From Aeromonas sobria (GTDB lineage Bacteria > Pseudomonadota > Gammaproteobacteria > Enterobacterales > Aeromonadaceae): a stretch of 64,000 nucleotides of DNA. Both the position numbers and the translations under genes were made by a program. How positions within the stretch are numbered: position 1 is the first letter of the stretch; the number at the start of each line of letters is the position of its first letter. A model generated the notes under the pieces. The model was not told the DNA's origin and searched no databases. It worked only from the letters and a program-made list of their open reading frames with translations. The stretch spans positions 1 through 64,000 of the forward strand of contig NZ_CDBW01000013.1 of assembly GCF_000820145.1 (NCBI RefSeq). The letters run 5' to 3'. Positions 19,089-27,136 of this stretch are shown here, in pieces.

Positions 19089-19097
19089 CTTGGTCGT

Positions 19098-19125
19098 TTT
19101 TACCACGATATGAATGGGGTATGAT
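19098..19125 (+). promoter_or_regulatory. Candidate promoter of folB-folK
   Basis: TTTTAC and TATGAT with a 16-base spacer, about 120 bases before folB. A visual match only. Confidence 0.35.
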
Positions 19126-19244
19126 GCCGCCACACACGCTGGCATGGGTCCTTGCCCAACCTGAGCGCGCCGGCAAGCCTGTTGCCCGGCCAGCATCCCT
19201 GCGCTGTTATCACAGCCAATCAAGAGTAAAGAAGAAGTACAGTC

Positions 19245-19616
19245 ATGGACAAGGTGTTTATTCGCGGACTCGAGGTTTTGACCACTATCGGTGTATATGA
19301 GTGGGAGAAGGGCATTCGCCAAAAGCTTCGCTTTGACCTCGAGATGGGGTTCGACAACCGCCCCGCAGCAGCAACTGACGATATCAAGCTGGCATTGGAT
19401 TATGCCGACCTCTCCAACAAGATTTGTGAGCATGTCACCGGCAAGGTGGTCGAGCTGGTCGAGACCATGGCCGAACAGGTCGCCATGCTGGTGCTGGATG
19501 ACGAGCGGGTACAGTGGGTCAAGGTGACCCTCACCAAACCGGGCGCCGTGCCCAATGCCGCTGGTGTCGGCGTCGAGATCCTGCGCCATCGCACCCCGGC
19601 CGCGAGCAGCAACTGA
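19245..19616 (+). CDS. folB: Dihydroneopterin aldolase
   Basis: 123 aa, the normal subunit length. It cleaves (and epimerises) dihydroneopterin to 6-hydroxymethyl-dihydropterin in folate synthesis. Typical features are [20 protein letters not shown] at the N-terminus with the catalytic Glu nearby, DYADLSNKI, the VELVETMAE motif and the [15 protein letters not shown] end carrying the conserved lysine. Its stop codon overlaps the folK start (ATGA), so translation of the two is probably coupled. Confidence 0.95.
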   Translation: MDKVFIRGLEVLTTIGVYEWEKGIRQKLRFDLEMGFDNRPAAATDDIKLALDYADLSNKICEHVTGKVVELVETMAEQVAMLVLDDERVQWVKVTLTKPGAVPNAAGVGVEILRHRTPAASSN

Positions 19617-20125
19617 TGACCACCATCTATATCAGCCTGGGTTCCAACATCGAGCGGGATCGCCATATCCGCGCCGGACTCGATGCCCTGCACGCCGAAT
19701 TTGGCGAGCTGCGGGTCTCCCGGGTATTCGAAAGCGAGGCGGTTGGCTTCAACGGCCGCCCCTTCTACAACCTGGTGGCTGCTGCCGAGACTGACCTGCC
19801 GCTGGCCACCGTCTGCCAGCGACTGCGGGCCATGGAGTTCGCCCACGGCCGCGAGCCGGATGCCAAGAAGTTCGCCCCGCGTACCCTGGATCTCGATCTG
19901 CTGCTCTATGGCGAGCTGGTCTGCGACACCCCGCTGGTGCTGCCGCGCGGTGAAGTGCTCACCAACGCCTTCGTGCTGTGGCCGCTGGCCGAGCTGGCCC
20001 CCGCACTGCGCCACCCCGTCGATGGCCGCACCATGGGCGAGCTGTGGCAGGCTTATGACAAGGCCTCCCAACAGCTGTGCCCCATCCCCTTTCATTGGGA
20101 AGCGTGCGAATTGCAGCATCACTGA
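19616..20125 (+). CDS. folK: HPPK, 2-amino-4-hydroxy-6-hydroxymethyldihydropteridine diphosphokinase
   Basis: 169 aa. It transfers pyrophosphate from ATP to the product of FolB, the next folate step. The N-terminus [15 protein letters not shown], the central [10 protein letters not shown] and the [10 protein letters not shown] motif with magnesium-binding aspartates are all present. It starts inside the folB stop (ATGA), and a terminator follows. Confidence 0.96.
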   Translation: MTTIYISLGSNIERDRHIRAGLDALHAEFGELRVSRVFESEAVGFNGRPFYNLVAAAETDLPLATVCQRLRAMEFAHGREPDAKKFAPRTLDLDLLLYGELVCDTPLVLPRGEVLTNAFVLWPLAELAPALRHPVDGRTMGELWQAYDKASQQLCPIPFHWEACELQHH

Positions 20126-20127
20126 TC

Positions 20128-20155
20128 GACAAGGGCGCCTCACGGCGCCCTTGTC
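20128..20155 (+). terminator. Terminator of folB-folK
   Basis: A 12-bp perfect stem (GACAAGGGCGCC and complement) with a 4-base loop followed by GTTTAT, immediately after the folK stop. Confidence 0.85.
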
Positions 20156-20224
20156 GTTTATAGCGAAATAAGAGGGCCCGGCCCTGCGAGGTTGGCAGGA
20201 TAGCGCCCACTACAGGAGAACCCC

Positions 20225-20713
20225 ATGCCACTCGATACCATTCACCACTTCAACTGCCAGCTGCTGGCCGCACTGCCCCACCAACGCTATGAGCACGAGC
20301 CCATCCTCGACTACGCCACCGACGAACGGGTCAAGGCCCGCCTCGGCTGGCAGGCGGAGTTCAGCAAGACCCTGTTTCTCAAGTTCAAGGATGGCCGCTT
20401 CGCCCTGCTGCTGACCCACAGGGATGGCCGACTCGACAACAAGGCGGTCAAAGCTGCGCTCGGTGCCAAGCCCTCCATCTGTACCGCCGAGGAGATGCAG
20501 ACGGCGATCGGCTGTCTGCCGGGGGCGGTCTGTCCCTTTCTGCCCCGCGCCGATATTCCGCTACTGGTGGATCCTATCCTGCTCGACCATGAGGCATTCA
20601 CCTGGACCCCGGGCCACCCGGAGCAGACCTTTCTGCTGGCGACCGAGCATCTGGCCGAGGTGCTGGCGCAGCTCCCCTGCGAAGTCAGCTATCTGCCCGC
20701 GCCGACGGCGTAG
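20225..20713 (+). CDS. YbaK/ProX-type aminoacyl-tRNA deacylase
   Basis: 162 aa, the size of stand-alone YbaK/prolyl-tRNA-editing proteins, which hydrolyse mischarged tRNAs in trans. The lysine of FSKTLFLKF near residue 47 and the GAVCPF motif near 103 correspond to the conserved catalytic lysine and GxxxP loop of the family. GGAG precedes the ATG at 20225. Its 3' end overlaps the convergent MFS gene by 29 bases. The tRNA it edits cannot be told. Confidence 0.8.
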   Translation: MPLDTIHHFNCQLLAALPHQRYEHEPILDYATDERVKARLGWQAEFSKTLFLKFKDGRFALLLTHRDGRLDNKAVKAALGAKPSICTAEEMQTAIGCLPGAVCPFLPRADIPLLVDPILLDHEAFTWTPGHPEQTFLLATEHLAEVLAQLPCEVSYLPAPTA

Positions 20714-22109
20714 CGCCATCGCGCGCCAGTTGGGCAAAGATCAACGCCGCCAGCATGGAGAGCAGCCCGACACAGAGGTAGGTGAGGTGAAAACCTTCCA
20801 GCCACTGACCCTCGGCCGCTAAGGTGCCCGCTGAGGTGCCCGCCGAGAAGAGCCCGAGCAGGCTGGCGGCAATCGCCACCCCCAAACTCATGGAGAGCTG
20901 CATCACCACCGAGAGCAAACCGTTGCCACTGCTGGCCAGGGTCGGACTGAGATCTTGCAACGTGAGAGTGTTCATGGCGGAGAACTGCAGCGAGTTGATG
21001 GCGCCGAAGATCGCCAGCCAGCCCAGCAAGACCCCATAGGGGAGCTGGTTGTCGATAAAGTAGAAGCTGGCGATCATGGCGCCCAGAGCCAAAGTGTTGC
21101 CGATCAGAATGCGGCGATAGCCCACCTTGGGGATAAGCTTGTTCACCAGCGTCTTGGTCAGCATGGCGCCAATCACTGTGGGGATCATGGTCATCCCCGC
21201 CTTGCTCGGCGAGAAGCCGAGCCCCAGTTGCAAGAAGAGCGGCGTGAGAAATGGCATGGAACCGCTGCCGAGGCGGGCAAACAGGTTGCCCCAGATGCCG
21301 ATGGCGAAGCTGGATGTTTTGAACAGCTTCAAGCTAAACAGCGGCTGCTCGGCATTGGCAGCATAGAGCCAGTAGCTCGCCATCGCTGCCAGCCCGAAGA
21401 TCAGCGCAAACAGCGCCCAACCGGTGGCGATGCTGTGCTCCCCCAGCCCTTGCAAACCGACCGACACCAGCACCATGCCGACACTGAACATCACAAACCC
21501 TTGCCAGTCGAAGCGGGCGGTCTGTTGCCGCAGCTCCGGCATAAAGTGCCAGCTGGCGATAAAGCCGAGCAGCCCCACCGGCAGGTTGATGAGAAACACC
21601 CAGTGCCAGCTCGCCACTTCCACCAGCCAGCCACCGAGGGCAGGCCCCATCAGCGGGCCGAGCAGCCCCGGAATGGTGACGAACGACATCACCCGCAGCA
21701 ACTCGTGTTTGTCATAGACCCGCAGCACCGCCAGTCGCCCCACCGGCATCAGCAGGGCACCGCCAACCCCCTGTAGCACCCGTGCCGCCACCAACATGGG
21801 AAGGGAGTTGGAGGCGGCGCAGGCGAGCGAGCCCAGGGTAAAGAGCGAGATGGCGGCCAGATAGATGCGGCGGGTACCGAACCTGTCCGCCAGCCAGCCG
21901 GAGGCCGGGATCAGCAGCGCCACCGTCAGCATGTAGGCGATGATCACCGACTGCATCTGCAGCGGGCTCTCCCCCAACGTCTCGGCCATGCTGGGCAGGG
22001 CGGTGTTGAGGATGGTGCCATCCAGCGCCTGCATAAAGAAACCGACCGCTGCCAGCAGGGGCAGCCACTTGCGCTGGGCGGGAGTCACCCTCTGTGAATG
22101 TTCTGACAT
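20685..22109 (-). CDS. MFS exporter, DHA2 (EmrB/QacA) family, MdtD-like
   Basis: 474 aa with 13-14 membrane segments. Motifs of drug:H+ antiporters are visible: the LDGTILNTALPSMA motif in helix 1, GWLADRFGTRRIY (motif A) after helix 2, VLQGVGGALLMPVGR (motif B) in helix 4 and PGLLGPLMGPALGGWL (motif C) in helix 5. The first helices read very like E. coli MdtD, whose substrate is unsettled. The ATG at 22109 has GAGGAGG upstream; the in-frame ATG at 22142 lacks one. It ends inside the convergent deacylase gene. Confidence 0.85.
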   Translation of the reverse strand: MSEHSQRVTPAQRKWLPLLAAVGFFMQALDGTILNTALPSMAETLGESPLQMQSVIIAYMLTVALLIPASGWLADRFGTRRIYLAAISLFTLGSLACAASNSLPMLVAARVLQGVGGALLMPVGRLAVLRVYDKHELLRVMSFVTIPGLLGPLMGPALGGWLVEVASWHWVFLINLPVGLLGFIASWHFMPELRQQTARFDWQGFVMFSVGMVLVSVGLQGLGEHSIATGWALFALIFGLAAMASYWLYAANAEQPLFSLKLFKTSSFAIGIWGNLFARLGSGSMPFLTPLFLQLGLGFSPSKAGMTMIPTVIGAMLTKTLVNKLIPKVGYRRILIGNTLALGAMIASFYFIDNQLPYGVLLGWLAIFGAINSLQFSAMNTLTLQDLSPTLASSGNGLLSVVMQLSMSLGVAIAASLLGLFSAGTSAGTLAAEGQWLEGFHLTYLCVGLLSMLAALIFAQLARDGATPSARADS

Positions 22110-22194
22110 AACCGGCACCCTCCTCTCTCGCATCGCTTGCATAAAAAGAGACCCGCACTCGTTGGGTTACAACGGGGCGGGTCACGTTGGCCTG

Positions 22195-23322
22195 TCAGGC
22201 GTCCGGTTGGCCGAGCATGGCTTTGAGCCGCTCTTCCAGGGTGGGCTCGGGGGCCTTGAGGGTCTCCATAAAGAGACGCTCTATTCCCTCCTTGTCCTGA
22301 CTTTTCACGATAAACACCAGCCGGGACTGGGCCTTGCCCTCCGGCCAATCTCCCAATGCCTGCAGCGGATAGAGCTGGCCGTGGACGCCGTGGATCACCA
22401 CCGGCTGGCTCTCTCCCTCCAGCTGCAAGATCCCCTTGAGCCGCAGCAGGGCATTGCCATATTGGACCTGCACCGCATCGATGGCGGCCAGCAGGCGGGA
22501 GGGCTTGAGCGGCTCGCCGATACGCAGGGAGAAGCTCTCTATGTTGCCGTGCTCGAAGTGGGTGGGCGCGGCCGTACCCACCTTGGCGGCGAACGGCTGC
22601 ATCTTCGGCTGCATCGGCGAAGCCAGTCCCTGCTTGGGGGATTCGGTGCGCAGCCAGGCCAGCAGCTGGCGCACATCGCGCCCCGCTGCTTCGTTGTAGG
22701 CGCCCAGCTTCTCCAGCACATTGGGCGACAGCTCACCATTGGTCACCTGCTGGATCGGCGCCGCAGGATTGAGCGCCGCCAGCTGGGCTTCGACCCGTGC
22801 CAGTTGCTCGCCGTCCACCAGATCCCCCTTGCTCACCACCAGCAGATCCGCCAGCGCCACCTGTTTCACCGCCTCATACTGAGCCGCCAGCTGCTGCTCG
22901 ATATGACCGGCATCCACCACCGTCACAGTGCCATCGAAACGGTAACGCTGGGCGATAAAGCCCTCTTCGCGCAGGGTAAACAGCACGGGAGCAGGATCGG
23001 CCAGGCCGGTTGTTTCTATGATAAGTCGCTTGAACGGCTTAATTTTTCGCTGGATGGCGCGCATGAAGAGCCCCTGCAGTGCCTCCACCAGGGAGCCTTG
23101 CACCGAGCAGCAGATGCAGCCCGAATCGAGCAGCACCACCTGCTCGTCCACCTGCTGCACCAGATGGTGATCCAGCCCCACCGAGCCGAACTCGTTGATC
23201 AGCACAGCGCACTCGCCAAGCTCGGGCTGCTTGACCCAGTGGTTGAGCAAGGTGGTCTTGCCGCTGCCGAGAAAGCCGGTCAGCAGGGTCACGGGGATAC
23301 GAGTATCTTGCATATCTGTCAT
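22195..23322 (-). CDS. COG0523 (CobW/YjiA-type) GTPase, probable metal chaperone
   Basis: 375 aa. The G3E GTPase domain has Walker A GFLGSGKTTLLN near residue 17, the metal-binding GCICC (CxCC) near 68, IETTGLADP, and SKGD as the guanine-specificity motif. The CobW C-terminal domain begins near residue 250. Members deliver Zn, Co or other metals to client enzymes; the client here is unknown. AAGGGGGAG precedes the ATG at 23322. The ATG overlaps the stop of a 21-codon ORF whose first residues repeat this protein's own N-terminus. Downstream gene of a pair with the lactone oxidase. Confidence 0.9.
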   Translation of the reverse strand: MTDMQDTRIPVTLLTGFLGSGKTTLLNHWVKQPELGECAVLINEFGSVGLDHHLVQQVDEQVVLLDSGCICCSVQGSLVEALQGLFMRAIQRKIKPFKRLIIETTGLADPAPVLFTLREEGFIAQRYRFDGTVTVVDAGHIEQQLAAQYEAVKQVALADLLVVSKGDLVDGEQLARVEAQLAALNPAAPIQQVTNGELSPNVLEKLGAYNEAAGRDVRQLLAWLRTESPKQGLASPMQPKMQPFAAKVGTAAPTHFEHGNIESFSLRIGEPLKPSRLLAAIDAVQVQYGNALLRLKGILQLEGESQPVVIHGVHGQLYPLQALGDWPEGKAQSRLVFIVKSQDKEGIERLFMETLKAPEPTLEERLKAMLGQPDA

Positions 23323-23384
23323 ATCGATGACTCCCCCTTGGTCGGCAGGGTGATGAGTGCGCGGGTATCTTGCATATGGGTCAT
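23319..23384 (-). CDS. 21-residue leader ORF duplicating the start of the COG0523 gene
   Basis: The ATG at 23384 has a good TAAGGA site 7 bases upstream and reads MTHMQDTRALITLPTKGE, ending SSI. The GTPase itself starts MTDMQDTRIPVTLLTG. The stop TGA at 23321-23319 overlaps the GTPase ATG (ATGA), so the two could be translationally coupled. This looks like a tandem duplication of the 5' end of the gene that has become a leader ORF, or a leftover with no function. Confidence 0.55.
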   Translation of the reverse strand: MTHMQDTRALITLPTKGESSI

Positions 23385-23393
23385 TTTCAATCC

Positions 23394-24788
23394 TTACCGG
23401 TTGGCGAACAGATCGCTGAGCCAGCGGTTTTCGAAGCGGCCGTGCGGGTCGAGCTCGGCTTTCAACGCCACAAAGTCGTTCCAGCGTGGCAGCAGAACCG
23501 GGAAGTCGTAGAGATCCATCGCCAGATGCTTGCCAAAATGGGGAATGCCACCGAGCGGCACCAGCAGTTGCTGCAGCTCGCGCATCTGCTCCATGGAGCC
23601 GTTGACGAAGGTGCCGTCCGCCGCCAGATAGACCAGGAAACCAATCCAGCAGACCGACTGGCCATGGGCGGCGCTGAGCCAAGCCTCGGAAGGGCCGGTG
23701 CAGCGCAGGATAAAGGGGTAGTGCAGCACGCCGGGATTGGCCTGCTGCCACGCTTGCAGGGTCTCCAGCGCCTCGTTCATGCGATGGAGCGGTACCGCCA
23801 CCTCGCAGTTGATCTGGGGTGCCGGGATTCCCTTGCAGAGGATCTGGTAAACGTTGCCCACCAGATCGGAGGCATCCTTGAAGCGGCGCACCGTCTCGAA
23901 GTGCTCCCCCGCCAGCGCCTCATCCTTGGTGTCTTTCGCCATCTTCTGCAGGGTGGCGTCAATGGTAGCGTTCATGCGGGCGTCGATATCGCCCTCCAGC
24001 AGCAGCGGCTCGCTACCACCGGCCCGGTAACGGGCGACCTCGTCATCAGAGGCGGGATCCACCAGCCAGATGTGGCTCTCGCCGGTCCAGGCAAACCACC
24101 AGCTCTTCACAAAGCCGTGCTCGCGGTTAAGCCGCTCGTTGTGTTCCAAGAGGAAGGGGTAATCGGTGGTGAACTTGGTGCAACGCATGATGCGGTTTGG
24201 CACTGTGCGCAGGGTGACGTCGAGCAAAATGCCGAGCATCCCCATCCCCATCACGAAGGCGCCGAAGCGCGGGTCAGTGCGATCGACCCGGATAATCTCG
24301 CCACTGGCCAGCATCACCGTCATCACCTCCACCGCATCGCAGAGAGCGGACTGGTGCAGCCCCTGACCGTGGGTGCCGGTGCTGAGGGCGCCGCCCAGGG
24401 TCTGGATGCCGATAACACCGGGGGATGCCGGCAGCATCCGCTCCATGGCGATCAGCTCGGCATAGACGGTATCGAGCGGCGTCCCCGCCTGATAGGTGAC
24501 GGTATCGGCGGTTTTCGCCAACTGACCGCGCAGGTGGTGCAAGTCCACCAGCAGCGCCTGACTGCCCTCGGCATAGACGCTGTGAATGGGTTCGAAGGAG
24601 AGGCCGGAGCCGATAAGGCGCAACTTGCGCTCGGGGTGTTCCCGCAGCAGCGTTTGCAGCTCATCGCGGGTTTTCGGGCGCCATACCTGATCCAGCGCCC
24701 CGAGGGGATTGGTTCTCGACCAGTTGAACAGCACCTCCCGATTACCGATCGCCTTGATGCTGTGAAATGCCTGGAACTGAACCGTCAT
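23394..24788 (-). CDS. FAD-linked sugar-1,4-lactone oxidase (D-arabinono-lactone oxidase family)
   Basis: 464 aa. The N-terminal FAD-binding PCMH domain (about residues 20-190) contains RLIGSGLSFEPIH, the spot where flavinylated relatives carry their FAD histidine, and GGALSTGTHGQG. The C-terminal ALO domain (about 200-464) ends HGRFENRWLSDLF, near the HPYGRF-like end typical of aldonolactone oxidases. These enzymes oxidise sugar lactones with oxygen or another acceptor. The ATG at 24788 has GAGG upstream. It is followed 9 bases later by the leader ORF and the COG0523 GTPase, suggesting an operon. Confidence 0.8.
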   Translation of the reverse strand: MTVQFQAFHSIKAIGNREVLFNWSRTNPLGALDQVWRPKTRDELQTLLREHPERKLRLIGSGLSFEPIHSVYAEGSQALLVDLHHLRGQLAKTADTVTYQAGTPLDTVYAELIAMERMLPASPGVIGIQTLGGALSTGTHGQGLHQSALCDAVEVMTVMLASGEIIRVDRTDPRFGAFVMGMGMLGILLDVTLRTVPNRIMRCTKFTTDYPFLLEHNERLNREHGFVKSWWFAWTGESHIWLVDPASDDEVARYRAGGSEPLLLEGDIDARMNATIDATLQKMAKDTKDEALAGEHFETVRRFKDASDLVGNVYQILCKGIPAPQINCEVAVPLHRMNEALETLQAWQQANPGVLHYPFILRCTGPSEAWLSAAHGQSVCWIGFLVYLAADGTFVNGSMEQMRELQQLLVPLGGIPHFGKHLAMDLYDFPVLLPRWNDFVALKAELDPHGRFENRWLSDLFANR

Positions 24789-24950
24789 ACCGCGCCTCAT
24801 CTTTTACTGACGTCAAAATGAGCGCCGATTCTACCGAAAAGCGAGCCACAAGGCATGGAAAACAAGCCCCTGCACTCGAGGAGGGATAGGGGGAGAGCAC
24901 TCCCCCACCCTTCCTGACGGGAGCTTTGCCGCACATCTGTCACGGATAGA

Positions 24951-26537
24951 TCAGGTCGCGTTCGAGATGCTCCGCACCCCATCTGGCTGCCGGGTCTGTG
25001 CCTCTTCCGGCAGCAGCTCCTCGCAGAACTGGCGCAGCGGCATGGGACGGGCGAACAGGTAGCCCTGCAGGTAATCGACCCCCTTGGCCCTGAGATAATC
25101 AGCCTGACGCTCGGTCTCCACCCCTTCCGCCACCAGCGCCAGACCGAGCCGGGTCGCCAGATCGATCACGTTGTCCACGATATGCTCCGAGAGGGACTCG
25201 GTACCGATGCGGGCGATGAATGATTTGTCGATCTTGAGGTAATCCACATGAAACTGCTGCAGGTAAGCCAGGCTGGAGTGGCCGGTACCAAAGTCGTCGA
25301 TGGCGAGTTTGACCCCCATCTCGTCCAGCTGACGGAACAGGGAGAGGGTCTGGGGATCCGACATCAACAGCTCCCGCTCGGTCAGCTCCAGCACCAGTAC
25401 CACCTTGCCGGGGACGAAGTGGCCGAGGAAGGCGCGACACTCGGCCAGCAGGGCAAAGTCGTGGCAATGGGCGGCGCTGATGTTGAAGCTGAGATGAAAA
25501 CCGTCAGGCAGTTGCTCCTGTACCCGGCTTAACTGACTCGCCACTCGTTGTATGATCTGGTTGGTCATGGGAACGATCAGCCCCGACTCTTCCGCTTGCG
25601 GGATAAACAGATCGGGGCGGATCATTCCCTCGGTCGCATGTTGCCAGCGCATCAGAACCTCTGCCCCTGTCATACGGCCGCCATTACTGGCGACCAACGG
25701 TTGCAGATAGGGCACAAACTCCCTGGCCCGCAGGGCGCGTCGCAATTCATCTGTTGGCGAGCCGGGACGCCCCAGAATCCACCACACCGCCCAAGCCAAC
25801 AAAAAAGAAGACCCCCCCAGCCACAACAGCGCTATACGCCGTGCCTCCCACACCGACTGCCAGTAACGCGGCAGGGAGTAACCGGCATGAATGGTGAAGG
25901 GATAGTGCGATGAACTTAACACCAAACCGGTGCTGCGGTGCAGTTTGGGCGGGTCACTCAGATAGCGGCCCGACTCATCAAGGCGGGCCGACCCTACCTG
26001 CAAAAACAGCTCGCTGGATTGGCCACTCAGGGAGAGCATAAAACTGAGCTGGGTGCTGTCGATGGCACTCAAGGCCGCATCCCTGCCCTGCTCGGTGCGC
26101 ACCACCAGCAGCGGGTGATTCTGCCGCACCCGATTGCCACTCATCAGCAGCAGCTTGCGCCCGGTATAGATGGAGCCGTCGTCAGCATCATTGGCCTCAC
26201 CAAACAGCGAGGTGCAGTTGATGATGCCATCGCGAACCAGATTGACCGAACGCAAGAAGGGCTCGAGCGCAACCTTGGTCCGCAGAACCAACTTATTCTC
26301 GGCGCAAGGGGCATTGACCAGCGGCAATACCTCCCGATTGGCCTGCTCCGCATGATCCAGCATGGCCTCCAGCAGGGCTCTGGCCTTGTGGGCCGAGGCG
26401 CTGGAGTCCGCTTTCAAATCCTGTACATAATTGCTGTTGATGATCCAGCTCCCCGCCAACAGTGGCAGGGCAAACACCAGCAAGGTGGCACCGAAACGTA
26501 ACCGGGTTTGGGAGAGATCTAGCCTGAACAGAAACAT
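24951..26537 (-). CDS. Membrane cyclic-di-GMP phosphodiesterase (CSS-motif plus EAL domain)
   Basis: 528 aa. Membrane helix 1 (about 12-32), a periplasmic CSS-motif domain with cysteines in NAPCAE and IINCTS, helix 2 (about 235-255), then an EAL domain (about 265-515). The EAL signature reads EVLMRW. Catalytic residues are all present: FNIS, ELTE, DDFGTGHS, LKID, EGVE and LQGYLF, so hydrolysis of c-di-GMP is expected. In E. coli CSS-EAL enzymes the periplasmic disulfide state, set by DsbA/DsbB, governs activity; the two visible cysteines fit this. No clear ribosome site lies before the ATG at 26537. Confidence 0.9.
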   Translation of the reverse strand: MFLFRLDLSQTRLRFGATLLVFALPLLAGSWIINSNYVQDLKADSSASAHKARALLEAMLDHAEQANREVLPLVNAPCAENKLVLRTKVALEPFLRSVNLVRDGIINCTSLFGEANDADDGSIYTGRKLLLMSGNRVRQNHPLLVVRTEQGRDAALSAIDSTQLSFMLSLSGQSSELFLQVGSARLDESGRYLSDPPKLHRSTGLVLSSSHYPFTIHAGYSLPRYWQSVWEARRIALLWLGGSSFLLAWAVWWILGRPGSPTDELRRALRAREFVPYLQPLVASNGGRMTGAEVLMRWQHATEGMIRPDLFIPQAEESGLIVPMTNQIIQRVASQLSRVQEQLPDGFHLSFNISAAHCHDFALLAECRAFLGHFVPGKVVLVLELTERELLMSDPQTLSLFRQLDEMGVKLAIDDFGTGHSSLAYLQQFHVDYLKIDKSFIARIGTESLSEHIVDNVIDLATRLGLALVAEGVETERQADYLRAKGVDYLQGYLFARPMPLRQFCEELLPEEAQTRQPDGVRSISNAT

Positions 26538-27136
26538 AATGAACCACGCCGCAATTCGTCAGGCCTGCCCAAAGCAAGCACCCAGTGAACAGATATCCAC
26601 TTTCCCTCGATAACGATGCCCCATCATTACCGCTCATAACCTAACAAAATAACGCAAAGCGTTTATAAAACGAACTGTAAAATCCACAAAGGGAGAGTAG
26701 CGGCCAAGAAAATTCTCATTTGAATCAAGCTGATGAAAGTCGGCTATTCCCCCTGCGAGCCCCCGTCATGGGGAACACATGCCGACAAGCATGACGGGAC
26801 ACCCGACCTGCGCTCACTACTACCATCATCTTATATGGTTGAAGTAAAACAGTGGTGGATACCTTACAGGTGATCAATTTCACACAATAGGGCTATCGTC
26901 ATAATAATCCAGTAAATGCCACATTATTAACCTGTTCGCTCAACCATTATCCAATTACTATCAACTCACTCTAATAATCGCCTGCAAATTTACATGTAAG
27001 CTATTACGAATTTAATTATTACGCAGGGATGAAAAATAATGTCGGCCATATCAATAACAGACTACCAGCAATAAAAACATTGGTTGGTAATATTTTATAT
27101 ATTCAAGAAAACACACCCTTGGCAAGGAGCCCAGTT
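26538..27136. other. Intergenic region, about 600 bp, AT-rich on the right
   Basis: Separates the phosphodiesterase gene from the GH92 gene. A 9-bp inverted repeat (CCCGTCATG at 26762-26770 and CATGACGGG at 26790-26798) could form a hairpin. From about 26860 the sequence is notably AT-rich, as expected for a regulated promoter region. A frame open from 27029 to the GH92 start lacks a convincing ribosome site. No RNA gene recognised. Confidence 0.5.
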
